Shown here: in pieces, positions 9,386 to 20,000 of the stretch
Layout of the letters: each line of letters starts with the position of its first letter
Numbering within the stretch: the stretch's first letter is position 1
Assembly (NCBI RefSeq): GCF_030929505.1
Contig: NZ_JAVFVV010000014.1
Span: 62,001-126,000, forward strand
From: Mesorhizobium sp. LHD-90
Lineage (GTDB): Bacteria > Pseudomonadota > Alphaproteobacteria > Rhizobiales > Rhizobiaceae
Direction of reading: 5' to 3'
Length of the DNA stretch: 64,000 nt
Program-made: the position numbers and the translations under genes
The notes under the pieces: generated by a model
The model's input: only the letters and a program-made list of their open reading frames with translations
What the model was told of the DNA's origin: nothing
The model's database searches: none

Positions 9386-12300
9386 CTACTCCACCTTCTT
9401 GTCGATGAAGCCAAGCGTCGTCGCATTCTCCAGCAGCGTCCGGACCTTGCTCCGATCGAGGCCCGATGTAACCTCGGCTTCTATCTCGAGCTTCAGGGAC
9501 ACGTCGCTTCCCTGCAACGTCGTCAACTGCTCAATGATGCCTTCGACGATCTGCCGAAACTCATGAGCGGGTCGGCCCGACGCGATCATGACGGTGCCGA
9601 TGAAGCGTGTCGGTTTCCGCTCCTCGATGGTAGTCGTCGTTGCCGCCTCTGCACCCAGTGCTCCAGGAGCTTCTTCCATTCCGCCGCCTCCACCAGCAGG
9701 CTCCGCAGCGGTTTCACCCTTTGGCTTTGGCCGATTTGCCTCTGCCACGTCGGGCTTTATGATGACGCTGTCGCTGTCGATCACGACAGCCGTATTCGCC
9801 GCGTTCTCGATCGCCAGCCCGACATACGACTGCGTCGCCTCATCGTAGCGTTCGGCGTAGGCAAACGGGCCAGGGATCATGTTCGAGATCGCGGACCTTA
9901 CCGCGTTCGTCAGCACGGCGCGGTTCTTGACGCGCGGCAGATACGTGTAGCGGTTGAGATACTCCCACAGATCCTTCAGCGAGAGGTGCGGCTTACCGTT
10001 CCAAATGTATTTCTGGAGGTCGCGGTCGAGGCGGCCCGGCCCCAACTCGGGCATTAATCCTTCCTCACTGACGAGCTTCTTGCTGGCGCGCGACAGGACT
10101 CCGTCCTGCGCCGCGATCCGGCCGGTCATCCATTCGATGTCCTTGGTCGCGTCCTCCTGGATCGGGTAGATCAGGTAGCACCAGGTTTCGCGCATACGCG
10201 TCTTCATCGTCTCTTGCGCTTCGGCGACCTTCGCCTTGGCAAGGGCGCTGTCGCTCTGCGTCAGGTTCAGCCGATCGATGTCGCGGACGATCTCGCCCCA
10301 GGCTAGCGCCGAGCGCATGGCCTCCTTCAGCCCGTCGATCTGCTTTGTCTCGGCCGCAAGAAACACCAGCGTGTTGCGATAGACGCGCGGTGCGGAACCG
10401 CGTTGCATCAGGATATCCTTGGCCTCGACCATCGCCTCGGAACCGTCGCGCCCGGAATGCGGATCGGCAACGCCGAGCACCACGCAACGCACTCCGCCGG
10501 CCTCGTCCGGAACCTCGCCGGAATTCGACGGCGCTACCTGCACCGCATCGAAATGGCCGCGATCGGCGATGCCGTTGATGTACTTCGTCAGCTCTTTGTC
10601 GATCGTGACCAGAACCAGCGCTTCCTCGATCTGCCCGGCGCGGTCGGCTGCGATCCGGTTGAGGCTGGCTGACATGGAATACCAGTGCTTGCCCATGTCC
10701 GAATGCATGAACTTGGACTGGTTCGTCAGTCGCCGCAGCGCATCGCCGAAGATGGCCGGGCGTTCGCCGGGCTGCACCACGCCGAGATTGATCTGGCGAT
10801 CGTCGAGTCCCTTGTTCGGCTGGCTGTGCATGGGCGCGGAGCCCATGAAGATGGTGCGCGCGACACGGCGCGTGGCCGAGTAGCGGTTAAGGTTTGGAGC
10901 CGACTGATCGACCTTGTAGGGCGTGGAGGTCGTGCCATCCACGTCACCGGCAATGATGGATTGCCACGCGGGCTCAAGATAATGCAGCAACTCTGGTTCC
11001 ACCCGCGGCGAGCTGATCGCCATGCTGCCGGGCATGATCATCACCGATGGGTCGTTGTTCATCCACAGCTCGTGGATCGCCTGCGCCATCAGCCGCAACA
11101 CGCCACGCGTGCGCTGAAATTTCTCCAGCGAACCCCAACTCACATAGAGCTGGTCGAACAGTTCGGGATGGATAGGATAGGCCTTCTCCAGCTTCCGCCT
11201 GTAGTCCTCGTCAGCAACTCCTTGCGGGAAGTCGTTCGCGTTCTCTCTGTAGAGCTTGGCGAACTGCTTCAGCGTGTTGTCGCGGTGATGGAAGCGGTCG
11301 CCCGGGATTTCCTTGAACAGGCGCCGCCGGACGATCTCGTAGCTCTCCTCCTGACTGGCCGGCCGCCATGAGGATTCGACGCGTGAAAATGTCTGCTTGA
11401 GGCGCGCGAGCGCTTCCTGCCCGCCTTCGCCGCCGACCTCGATCTGGCTCGCCGGAAGCGAAGCGACGAGCAGCGTGCCGGGACTGGTCTTCACAGCCTC
11501 GGTCAGGGACTGGACGAAGGACAAGTTCGCGTCGAACGAGCCGGACGGGAGACCCTCAACCTTGTAGATCTGGCGCAGATACGCGACCCACTCGTCGATC
11601 AGGATCAGGCAGGGCGCAAACTTCTTGAACAGGGACTCAAGCAGGTTGGAGCCGGGTGCGATTCCTTTGGCGTCGTTCTCCGCCACCATCGCGAAACCTT
11701 CGGCGAGACCAAGTTGATATGCGAGTTCCCCCCATGTCGTCTTGATCTCCAGGCCTTCCTTCGTCTTCAGGATGTCCTGCGGGCCGCGAGACGTGCCGAC
11801 CAGCACCGCGCGGCTAATTTTTTCGGGAACGGTCAGCCCGGCCATGTGCAGGAGCTGGTCCAGCCCCGGCAAGTCGCGCGCCGGGGTCCCGCCCGCCATG
11901 TGGTAGAGCGCGAGCATAGAGTGCGTCTTGCCGCCGCCGAAATTGGTCTGCAACTCGACCACCGGGTCGCCACCCGCGGCGGAAAGGCGCTTCGCCGCAC
12001 CCACCAAAAGAGTGGAAAGCCCGTCGGTCAGATAGGTGCGGGCGAAAAATTCCTTCGGGTTGGAATATTCCGACGGCGCCGAGCCGTTGTGAACCTTGCC
12101 GAGGTCGGCGGCGAACTCGGCCTGGGTAAACTCGCCAGTGGCGACATCCTGATGCGGCTCGACCACCTCCCGCCATGGCAGGAGTCCTGCGACGGTCTCG
12201 ACCGAGATGTCGGAGCGTTGCGTCTTGCGGCGCTCCTCATTGCGCTGAAGCTCCGTGAACTTGATGCGCAGGATCGTGTCGCGCATGCCTCCGATTTTCT

Positions 12301-12679
12301 CGGCCGTCTCGCCGGCGCTGATCGAGCTCATCAGGCGGCGCATGGAATCCAGCGCCCGCTCGGCGTCGTCATAGGTGAAGTTCTCATTGTGGTTGAGTCG
12401 GTTGCGGACTTCGAGCAGTTCCGAGACCAGCGCACGCTCGGCATGGCCCAGCACATTGCCGAACGCTTCCTTCCAATAGGTCATCATGGCCTTGAGCAAG
12501 CCCGCCTGATCCCACGCCACGACGCCTTGGGCGACGCGAAGGCCAGTGACGCGCTCCACAACCTGCACCGGCCAGTGCCCGGTCAGCGAGGATTCGAGCC
12601 GCTTCTCGACGAACGGGGTCAGGGCTTCGGGAAGAAGCTCCATTCCTTCGAAAACATGCTGTCTTGCGCTTTTCGCCAT
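9386..12679 (-). CDS. DUF499 ATPase with N-terminal Swt1-like HEPN domain
   Basis: 1097 residues. The N-terminal 140 residues are helical with RNRLNH (Rx4H) near residue 93, the signature of HEPN RNases, and resemble the Swt1-type HEPN. The central ATPase has Walker A FGGGKTHSM and Walker B LILIDEW. The C-terminal 150 residues hold a Pro/Gly/Ala-rich linker and a small beta-rich tail. DUF499 proteins are typically encoded beside DUF1156 methyltransferases in defence loci, as here. The gene lies 64 bp after the methyltransferase with a strong hairpin between them and is followed four bases later by the SNF2 helicase. ATP-dependent control of DNA or RNA cleavage is inferred. Confidence 0.9.
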   Translation of the reverse strand: MAKSARQHVFEGMELLPEALTPFVEKRLESSLTGHWPVQVVERVTGLRVAQGVVAWDQAGLLKAMMTYWKEAFGNVLGHAERALVSELLEVRNRLNHNENFTYDDAERALDSMRRLMSSISAGETAEKIGGMRDTILRIKFTELQRNEERRKTQRSDISVETVAGLLPWREVVEPHQDVATGEFTQAEFAADLGKVHNGSAPSEYSNPKEFFARTYLTDGLSTLLVGAAKRLSAAGGDPVVELQTNFGGGKTHSMLALYHMAGGTPARDLPGLDQLLHMAGLTVPEKISRAVLVGTSRGPQDILKTKEGLEIKTTWGELAYQLGLAEGFAMVAENDAKGIAPGSNLLESLFKKFAPCLILIDEWVAYLRQIYKVEGLPSGSFDANLSFVQSLTEAVKTSPGTLLVASLPASQIEVGGEGGQEALARLKQTFSRVESSWRPASQEESYEIVRRRLFKEIPGDRFHHRDNTLKQFAKLYRENANDFPQGVADEDYRRKLEKAYPIHPELFDQLYVSWGSLEKFQRTRGVLRLMAQAIHELWMNNDPSVMIMPGSMAISSPRVEPELLHYLEPAWQSIIAGDVDGTTSTPYKVDQSAPNLNRYSATRRVARTIFMGSAPMHSQPNKGLDDRQINLGVVQPGERPAIFGDALRRLTNQSKFMHSDMGKHWYSMSASLNRIAADRAGQIEEALVLVTIDKELTKYINGIADRGHFDAVQVAPSNSGEVPDEAGGVRCVVLGVADPHSGRDGSEAMVEAKDILMQRGSAPRVYRNTLVFLAAETKQIDGLKEAMRSALAWGEIVRDIDRLNLTQSDSALAKAKVAEAQETMKTRMRETWCYLIYPIQEDATKDIEWMTGRIAAQDGVLSRASKKLVSEEGLMPELGPGRLDRDLQKYIWNGKPHLSLKDLWEYLNRYTYLPRVKNRAVLTNAVRSAISNMIPGPFAYAERYDEATQSYVGLAIENAANTAVVIDSDSVIIKPDVAEANRPKPKGETAAEPAGGGGGMEEAPGALGAEAATTTTIEERKPTRFIGTVMIASGRPAHEFRQIVEGIIEQLTTLQGSDVSLKLEIEAEVTSGLDRSKVRTLLENATTLGFIDKKVE

Positions 12680-12715
12680 TGTTCTTGCCCCCTTGGGATT
12701 ATCGTGTCGAAGCTA

Positions 12716-12738
12716 CGGCAGGACCGCCCGTCCTGCCG
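12716..12738 (-). other. Strong intergenic hairpin between methyltransferase and DUF499 genes
   Basis: A perfect nine-base-pair inverted repeat, CGGCAGGAC / GTCCTGCCG with a five-base loop, sits in the only sizeable gap of the front part of the operon. No T-run follows it on the transcribed strand, so it does not look like a Rho-independent terminator. It could be a processing or mRNA-stability element that sets different levels for upstream and downstream genes. Confidence 0.6.
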
Positions 12739-12743
12739 ACGAA

Positions 12744-15665
12744 TCAGACGGCTAGCGAAAACTGGCCGCCGCGGCTTGCGGTTTCGGAGCTGGCGGCGAG
12801 TCGCGTCAGGTCCGACCACACGGCGATCAGCGCGTTGTATGACGTCGCCTCCTTGGCGTCCTTGCGCTTCTCACAGATATTGTAGAGGCAGTAGGCGAGA
12901 TCCTTGACGTTCTCCGCCATGGCCGGGCCAATCGCGCGGAGCAGCACCGCGGCCTCGTATTCGCCGCCCGTCTCAAGCGCGCGCACCACCTGCTGGCAGC
13001 ATTCCCACACGGTCAGGTGTTTATCTTCCGCCGGATTCCAGTCCTCCGGCAGTTCGTCGCGCTTGAGGATTCGGACCTTGCCGGCCGAGCTTTCCAGGAT
13101 ACCTGCATGTTTGGCGCTCTCGACCGAGATGCCGCGGCCGCGGGCAATGTTATCAGCAGTGCCGTACGGACCATGGTCCGTGCCGAATTGCTCAAACCAG
13201 CTAATCGCGAGGCGGGTATCAGCGTCAAACTCGCCTTCGATTCCACCCAGGTACTCATCCAGTTCGCGGTTAATCAACTGCAACGCGGCCGTAACGCTCA
13301 TCCGGCTGTCATCACTTTCCAACACAGCGTCGTAGCGGCTGAAGATGCCTATGCCCGGTCCAATCGACGATTGCGGCAAATCAGCCGGCGCAATGTTTGC
13401 TGCCTGAAGTTCCACCAGCGAATCGGGGAGTTCGCGCTTGAGACTTCTAATGAATTCAGCACGAGTAATAACCCCTGCATCAGCAGCTCTTCGTCGACAA
13501 ACAAGAACAACGGCGTTTGCCAGAGCGTTCGTGCCGAACGCGACGGTCCTCGCCGATCTTTCTGTGCGAACCGGCCACGTTCTTACTATTTGATATGATG
13601 CATCGAGGACTGCCTGGAGGAATGTCGTCCAACCAGATGATGTCATACCTTCCTTGGCAATTTCACTCTTCTTAAAAGCGTAATATATTGCAGCGGGTGC
13701 GCTACCTGAATCCTGGCTGGATATTACGTGCAGAGCGCTCGACATTCCTGACTGAAAGAATTTTTTCGCACCGTCCTCGCCGCCATGGCGGTATTTGTCG
13801 GCAATCAACTCCTCTATCTTTGGAACGTAAATTGTTGAAAATAGATCTGGAATAATGCCTTTTAGAGACCGCTGAAGCCAAATATAGAAATAATCTGATA
13901 AATCAGCATAGCTGATATTGCTGTAGTACGGCGGGTCTGTTGATATAACACAATTCGGCGGCAAGGAGACACTTTGGGCATCTGCCTGCACGATTGATCC
14001 TATGCTATTCGGCGCAAACCCAGAAACAGCTTTTGAAACCCATTCTACCGCACCCAAAACGTTGCCTGTGCTGTCGCTAAAGGGATTGCACTCTGCGAAA
14101 TCCCAAGTCATCGCGATTCCTTGCCGCGCGTAAGTAAATCGAACGAAACCATCTGCGGCCCAGGTCGCCATGCTGCTGCCAGCGTCGGCGAGTCGATCGA
14201 TCGAAAATGCGACGTACGTGCAGATTGCACGCGCGTAGTCTTGCGCCGAACCTAGTCTTTCGTGGGATTGATCGGAAGAAAGCCGCGAAGAGGCGTCCGC
14301 CAAGACTCGATCATAAACTTCCGGTACCAAACCCGTGAGAGTCGTCATTGCGAGCAACTGTCTGGGAGTGAAGTAGTCACTGAAAGTTGTGAATCCATAT
14401 CGCCGACCTTGAGCATTGCTGGCAAAAGTACCCCGGCATACTTGATTAGGAACCTGATCAAGTAGCCCGAATTTATCGAAGTACCCTGCGACCTGATCCT
14501 CAAGCTGCTTCACATTGATGGTATCACCGGAGAGATATACCTTTCCCTTTGCTCCTTCTGCGATAACGGCAATTAAACGACGACCCATGTTTCCTTTGGA
14601 GGCCTGATCATCGATATACGTAGCCGAAATCGGTGCTTTCGAGAGAAGGCATTGGAACGTAGCATCGCCAGTTTTTGTGCCTTCCGAGGCATCGCTTTTT
14701 AATCGCGAATGGCCAGCTGATCGGATCGAGAATGAATAGGATGAATTCTGCCTGTCGACGCTTGGTTCAATCCAAACTTCTTTGCCCTTTTTGTTGCTCA
14801 GGACGAAGTTCGAAATTAGTGGCACACTGGTCGAAGCAAACGCCGGATCGGGACTCGGCACTGTCCGCGCCCAGATCCAGGCAATCACCGTGGCCTTGCC
14901 ACCCCCATATTCTTTAGGCAGGTCGACCTGCGGGTAGAGGTGACCGATGCGCTCGAACGCCTTTTCGCGCATCCATTCGCCATAGTAGAGCACATCCTCC
15001 GCCAGCCCTTCGGCATTGCGATAGTGGTTGCGGTCCTTGCCGCCCGGATGCACCGGCGCCATATCCTTGAACTTCGGCGGTATCTCAATCATCGCCTTGC
15101 CGATCATGACGGCGACAGGATTCAAATCGCTGCCATAGGCGGGGAGACCAAGCCGCTGCGCCTCAAGCGGGATCGACCCGCCGCCGGAGAACGGGTCGTA
15201 GATAGGCGGCAGTTCGCCGCCGCAACTCTTGCGGATTTCCGCCCGCGCGCGCTCCAGCACCTCCTCGTTGGTCGAGTTTTCCCAGATCACCAATTCCTCG
15301 ATGATGTCGAACAGACGCTTGCGCTCCAGCTCGATCGCAACGTCCTCCACCGTGATCTCCTTGTCGTCCGCAGGAGGCGCCTTGCCCTCCTGGCGCCTCT
15401 TCCCACTGTCGCTCAGGCGAGCGTTCAGTTCCCGCTCTGCGGCGGTCCTGGTCTTGGCATCGTTGAGGAGATCGTCGACGTGACCCGAGGGGTCGTCGAC
15501 CAGCTGCGCGAACAGCACCGCCCGGCACGCCGCCAGCGGTCGCCGCGCCCACCACAGATGTAGAGTAGACGGATGACCGTGCCGGATCGATTTCTCCCGC
15601 GCCGACGCCTTGTTGATGGCTTCCAGCGGGATTGCGACTTCGATAAGTTTCTTCTTGTAGGTCAT
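12744..15665 (-). CDS. DUF1156-family DNA methyltransferase
   Basis: About 973 residues. The N-terminus shows the DUF1156 signature (HLWWARRPLAACRA) near residue 35. Methyltransferase motif I (DPFSGGGSIPLEA) lies near 170 and catalytic motif IV (STDPPYYSN), the N-methyl adenine/cytosine type, near 585. Start MTYKKKLIEV is chosen because it overlaps the stop of the upstream small gene (ATGA); a longer in-frame reading runs into that gene. Bases of about residues 265-740 are visibly richer in A and T than the ends, as expected for a separately exchanged specificity segment. It probably marks host DNA so that the partner ATPases spare it (inference). Confidence 0.92.
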   Translation of the reverse strand: MTYKKKLIEVAIPLEAINKASAREKSIRHGHPSTLHLWWARRPLAACRAVLFAQLVDDPSGHVDDLLNDAKTRTAAERELNARLSDSGKRRQEGKAPPADDKEITVEDVAIELERKRLFDIIEELVIWENSTNEEVLERARAEIRKSCGGELPPIYDPFSGGGSIPLEAQRLGLPAYGSDLNPVAVMIGKAMIEIPPKFKDMAPVHPGGKDRNHYRNAEGLAEDVLYYGEWMREKAFERIGHLYPQVDLPKEYGGGKATVIAWIWARTVPSPDPAFASTSVPLISNFVLSNKKGKEVWIEPSVDRQNSSYSFSIRSAGHSRLKSDASEGTKTGDATFQCLLSKAPISATYIDDQASKGNMGRRLIAVIAEGAKGKVYLSGDTINVKQLEDQVAGYFDKFGLLDQVPNQVCRGTFASNAQGRRYGFTTFSDYFTPRQLLAMTTLTGLVPEVYDRVLADASSRLSSDQSHERLGSAQDYARAICTYVAFSIDRLADAGSSMATWAADGFVRFTYARQGIAMTWDFAECNPFSDSTGNVLGAVEWVSKAVSGFAPNSIGSIVQADAQSVSLPPNCVISTDPPYYSNISYADLSDYFYIWLQRSLKGIIPDLFSTIYVPKIEELIADKYRHGGEDGAKKFFQSGMSSALHVISSQDSGSAPAAIYYAFKKSEIAKEGMTSSGWTTFLQAVLDASYQIVRTWPVRTERSARTVAFGTNALANAVVLVCRRRAADAGVITRAEFIRSLKRELPDSLVELQAANIAPADLPQSSIGPGIGIFSRYDAVLESDDSRMSVTAALQLINRELDEYLGGIEGEFDADTRLAISWFEQFGTDHGPYGTADNIARGRGISVESAKHAGILESSAGKVRILKRDELPEDWNPAEDKHLTVWECCQQVVRALETGGEYEAAVLLRAIGPAMAENVKDLAYCLYNICEKRKDAKEATSYNALIAVWSDLTRLAASSETASRGGQFSLAV

Positions 15666-16159
15666 GCCTGTACCGGGAATTCGATGATGGAGGGCGCGGC
15701 GACCAGTTCGGGTCCCCGCGGCGGGGCGTTCTTGCGCCAGCCGCGCTTGATGGTTTGGACGGCAAAGATCGGCATCTGTTGGGCCTTCGGCAGTTCGAAC
15801 AGGCCCTTCACATGCCAGAACACAGCCCAGTGGCCCTGATTGTCGGACGTGTATTGTCCCGTTGTCGGAGGGCGGTTCGTCATGCCTTTGGAATGCTTGC
15901 CGCTGCCGCTCTCTTCCGAGCCGACATACCAGCCGCCCCAACAGATGACGAAGGAGTCCTTGGCCGGCACGTCCTCATGGGAAGGGTAGATCAGGACCGG
16001 CACAGGTGCGCCGTCCCGCATCTCGTCCACCCTCCGGAACAACTCCCATTTCCGCGAGCCGAAGGCAACGAATCCTTCTTTCTCGGCAATGCTCTTGCCA
16101 GACTGCAGGTGCTCAAGCGGCACTGGCGCCAGAATGGCGAAATCCGTCGTGACGGTCAT
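15662..16159 (-). CDS. Small unrecognised protein embedded in the methyltransferase operon
   Basis: 165 residues, well supported by an AGGAGG box before MTVTTDFAIL and by a four-base overlap with the methyltransferase start. It is rich in Trp and aromatic residues (CWGGWYVG, HWAVFWHVKG) and alternates short hydrophobic strands, suggesting a compact beta fold, perhaps PUA-like as in EVE or ASCH domains. No family is recognised with confidence. It lies 17 bases after the ASCH gene. The operon position points to an accessory or specificity subunit. Confidence 0.8.
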   Translation of the reverse strand: MTVTTDFAILAPVPLEHLQSGKSIAEKEGFVAFGSRKWELFRRVDEMRDGAPVPVLIYPSHEDVPAKDSFVICWGGWYVGSEESGSGKHSKGMTNRPPTTGQYTSDNQGHWAVFWHVKGLFELPKAQQMPIFAVQTIKRGWRKNAPPRGPELVAAPSIIEFPVQA

Positions 16160-16176
16160 GGTATTGCCTCCTGCGG

Positions 16177-17046
16177 CTACCTTACGAGACTGACTCGATA
16201 TCGATAGGGCGCAGTCTCCTCGAACCGCACCTTGTCACCAGTTTTGGCCCGATTGAGCTTGTAAAAGGAACCAATCCAGCCACGTGCTCGGAAAAACTTC
16301 TTCTCGCCATCGAGGTCGGTTCGGACGGGTTCTGGCCCGCCCCAGTCGACGATGATGTCTTTCTTCGCCGCCGAAGCCTTGTTGGAGCCGCCCTTTGCGT
16401 CCGCCGGAAACCGATCGAAGATCGAGCGGAGATAGATGTGGTTGTGGTCGATATTTCCTTGGGTGACAGCCACCTCGCCAATCACGCGGCCATGGCCGTT
16501 GGATGGGACAGGCTTTGCCTGGACGATGCCTGCCGCAGACGGCGCGGCTGGCGAAGGAACAGTCGGCTTCGATGCGGACACATCCCGTACCTTCTGGAGA
16601 AATCCCGTCGTGGGCGCGGGAGTTGTCGTCTCGGATTTGGCATCCGACGAAATCGAACCGAGCTGGCGGACGATTTCCGACGATGCCCTCTCGTCTAGTT
16701 CTACCCACGTCACTGCCCCGGACTTGTGGCGATAGGGAACAGGCGCGGACAGCTTACGGACATCCGCCAGCTTCCACGGCGTGTTCCACTTCGCGACCTG
16801 TCCGCTGCGGATCATCTCGGCAGGAATACGGTGTTTTTCGAACGCGGCGATCATGTCATCCGGAGACAGCGGCGCGCCCGAATCCACGAGCCGGGCCACG
16901 CCCCAGACAGCGCCTGTGCCTTTCCGGATCAATGCGAACCAGCCGCGATGCGACGCGCCTGTCGACCGCATCTCCCACGTCTTGCTGCCGTCCAGGATGA
17001 AGCCGATCCACGGATCGTCGATGATCAGCCCTTTGGTCATATTCAC
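16177..17046 (-). CDS. ASCH-domain protein with C-terminal beta-rich DNA-binding-like domain
   Basis: About 289 residues from a GTG start (alternative ATG two codons later) overlapping the SNF2 stop. The N-terminus (KGLIIDDPWIGFILDGSKTWEMR) is a typical ASCH/PUA-like nucleic-acid-binding fold. After a Pro/Ser/Thr-rich linker near residues 140-175, the C-terminal 110 residues (GDKVRFEET, RYRVSLV) form a second beta domain. ASCH and EVE proteins read modified bases or modified RNA. Placed between a helicase and a methyltransferase, this one may sense methylation state (inference). It could also act on RNA. Confidence 0.83.
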   Translation of the reverse strand: MNMTKGLIIDDPWIGFILDGSKTWEMRSTGASHRGWFALIRKGTGAVWGVARLVDSGAPLSPDDMIAAFEKHRIPAEMIRSGQVAKWNTPWKLADVRKLSAPVPYRHKSGAVTWVELDERASSEIVRQLGSISSDAKSETTTPAPTTGFLQKVRDVSASKPTVPSPAAPSAAGIVQAKPVPSNGHGRVIGEVAVTQGNIDHNHIYLRSIFDRFPADAKGGSNKASAAKKDIIVDWGGPEPVRTDLDGEKKFFRARGWIGSFYKLNRAKTGDKVRFEETAPYRYRVSLVR

Positions 17047-20000
17047 GATGGTCTTTCCCCCTTCTCAAGTAATTTCCTCAGGTCGACCTGAATGGCGGTG
17101 ACGCCGAATTCAGGCTCTTGGCTGAATGGCCGGCGCACATAGATTGGCTCACGCGCAAAGCCTGCTTCGACATGCACGACGGCCAGGATGAATTTCTCCG
17201 GCTCGTGGAGCGACGTGATCACCTCTTGGCGCGTGACCATCACGCTGTCAGCGCCGTCGATCCGCCCCTTAACCTCAATGAACCGCATATGGCTCGCGCC
17301 GCGAGAGGCGATGTCGTAGCCAAGCTTTTGCGCGGACACGTCATCCGGCTCATTACCGAGACCGCGTTCGGCAGCCATCACGGCATTCATCGCCGCGATT
17401 TCGATCGCGCGGCGTGCGACTGGGTCTTCGGAAAAGCCGTTGCCCACACCCAGCCCTTGCTTCAGCGAGGCCAGCAGCCCGCGCGGAATCACCACCATGC
17501 CACCACGAATCCTTGGCGGCTGTGAGCTGATGAACTTTTCCTGCTCCAACAGTGCTTCCCGACGCTTGCGTCGCTCAGCCAGATCCTCGGCGCGGCGCTG
17601 GGCATTCTGCCAGTTGAGTCGTGTCTTCTTGCCGGCGCGCTCTTCCTCACGCAATTCCGCGGCCCGGTTGTCCCAATAGTTGATCTCCTTCGCCAGCCGG
17701 GCCTTCACTTCCTGCTCGACCTTGGCAATCTCCGGAAGCCGCCGCGCCTTCACCTCGCCGACGTGGCGCTGCGCCATGTCTACGGTGGCGAATCGAAGCG
17801 CGGTCTTTTCAAGGTCGGAACTCAACCAGTCCTGTTCGAGCACATTCTTCACCAGCGCCGATTCCTCCGCCGACGCGGGGCGCAGGTTCAGATGTGGCGC
17901 GATGCCTGCATCGCGTGCTTCCCCGCTCTTACGAACGGCAGTGAACTGGAGTTTCTGCGACACGATATGCGGCTTGCCGAGGCTCGTCTGGCGACCGTCT
18001 TGCACACTGTGTTCCAGCAGGAAAACAGCCGTTACATCCTGGCTATCGTCGGTGTCGTCGACGAGCACGGCGCCTTGCTTCAGGACATGGTCATACTCTT
18101 CGCGGATCAGTGAAATGACTGACTCCAACAGCGGGTGCCCTGGGCACACGAAGCTGGCTACCGGCTGCTGATTGATCCGCCCCTTTTCGAAACAGATACG
18201 CTCATATTTCTTCTGGAGCGGAGCGCCCATGCCGATCTGGCGATCGCGCTCGCGTACGCGTAGCGGGACGTGAGTGATCTCGAAACGCCCTTCCTCGCGC
18301 TTCCTGATCTGGCCCCCGAGCCGCTGGAAGGCTTCGATGAAGAAGCTCTGGATATGATGCGGCTGTAGGCGCTGGGCGGCAGCGCGTTCCATCTCCAGCC
18401 GAAGTTCATGAACCTGCGCCTCGGGCATTGTGTCGTTGGTCAAAGCCCGACGCTGCAGCAGCTCGAGAAGATGCTTTTGATCCACGGCACCGTCGACCTG
18501 CCTGAATAGCCTCGCCTTCACATCGTCCTGCTCGCCATATTGGATGGCCTCGAAGAGGAGGTCTTTCAGTGCAACACCTTCGAACAATTCGCCAAGTACG
18601 TCGTAGACCCTTCCGCCGAGGGCCTCGCGAGCAGCCTCTAGCTTTTCCAAGAGTCGGCCATAGACCTCGCCTTCGCGCGTATCCGCCGCAACGAGATTCC
18701 AGAGATGGCAGACTTCCGTCTGGCCGATGCGGTGGATTCGGCCGAAGCGCTGCTCGATCTTGTTGGGATTCCACGGCAGGTCGTAGTTGACCATCAGATG
18801 ACCGCGCTGAAGGTTCACACCTTCGCCGGCTGCATCGTTGGCCACCAGGACGAGCAGGTCGCGATCCTGCATGAACCTTTCGATGACCTTCCTACGCTCG
18901 TCGCGAGACACGCCGCCGTGGATCACTTCGACTGCCTCTGGATTGCCCAAGCGTCCGCGGATCTTGTCGGCAAGATAGTGGAGCGTGTCCTTGGGCTCGG
19001 TAAAGATGATCAGCTTGCGGCGGTTGCCAGCGGCATCCGTCATCAGGTCGTCATCAAGGATTCGATTGAGCTGCGACCATTTCGTGTCGACGCCGGACTG
19101 GACGACGGACAGCGCCATCTGCTCCAGCTTCTTGAGCGTGTCTACCTCCATGCCGAGCTGCTCGACCGTTTCTGCCGTGGTCGCGCCGGTGGAAATCAAA
19201 TCTTCGAATTCGTCTATCTCCTCCTGGCTAAGCTCCTCCAGGTTTCGGAGCGTGTCGCCGTTCCCTTCAATGCTCGCGAATCCTCCGCCGCGCCCCTTCG
19301 AGGTCAGGCGGGCTTCGGCGAGATCGTTCTCCAACCGCTCCCGCCGACGCTTCAATGATTGGTAGATCGCGGCGGGTGACGAAGCGAGCCGTCGCTGCAG
19401 GATCTGGAGCGCGAAGCCTACATTGTTGCGTTTCCTCCCATCGTCAGCAAAGCGCTGCACGCGATTCATCTCGGTCCGGACATACTCGGTCACGGCCGAG
19501 TAAAGTGCGGCCTCGCCCTCCGAAAGCTCGTATTTGACCGTTCGGGCGCGTCGCTCCGGGAAAAGAGGACGACCGTCAAAGCGAAGGAGTTCTTCCTTGG
19601 TCAACCGCCTCATCATGTCGCCAGTGTCGGCATAATGCACGCCGTCGCGGAACCGGCCTTCGAACCGATCGCCGTCGAGGAGCGCCATGAAGAGCTGGAA
19701 GTCCTCTTCTTTTCCGTTATGGGGCGTGGCCGACATCAAGAGAAAATGCCGGCAGAGCTCACCGAGCCTCTGGCCGATCTGATAGCGCTTCGTGTATTTG
19801 ACCTCGCCGCCGAAATAGGTCGCAGACATGCGATGTGCCTCATCGCAGATGATGAGGTCCCACTCCGTCGCCTTCGTCAGTTTCTCCTGCAGGTCTTCAT
19901 TGCGGGCGAGCACGTCGAGGCGAACGATCAGCCTGTTGCGATCTTCGAAAGGATTCCCGGACCGGGAGTTCTCGATCATGTCTCGGGTGAGGATGTCGAA

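Noticed and set aside
12716-12738. Rho-independent terminator
   Set aside because: The stem is strong but no run of T follows on the transcribed strand, and it lies within an operon.
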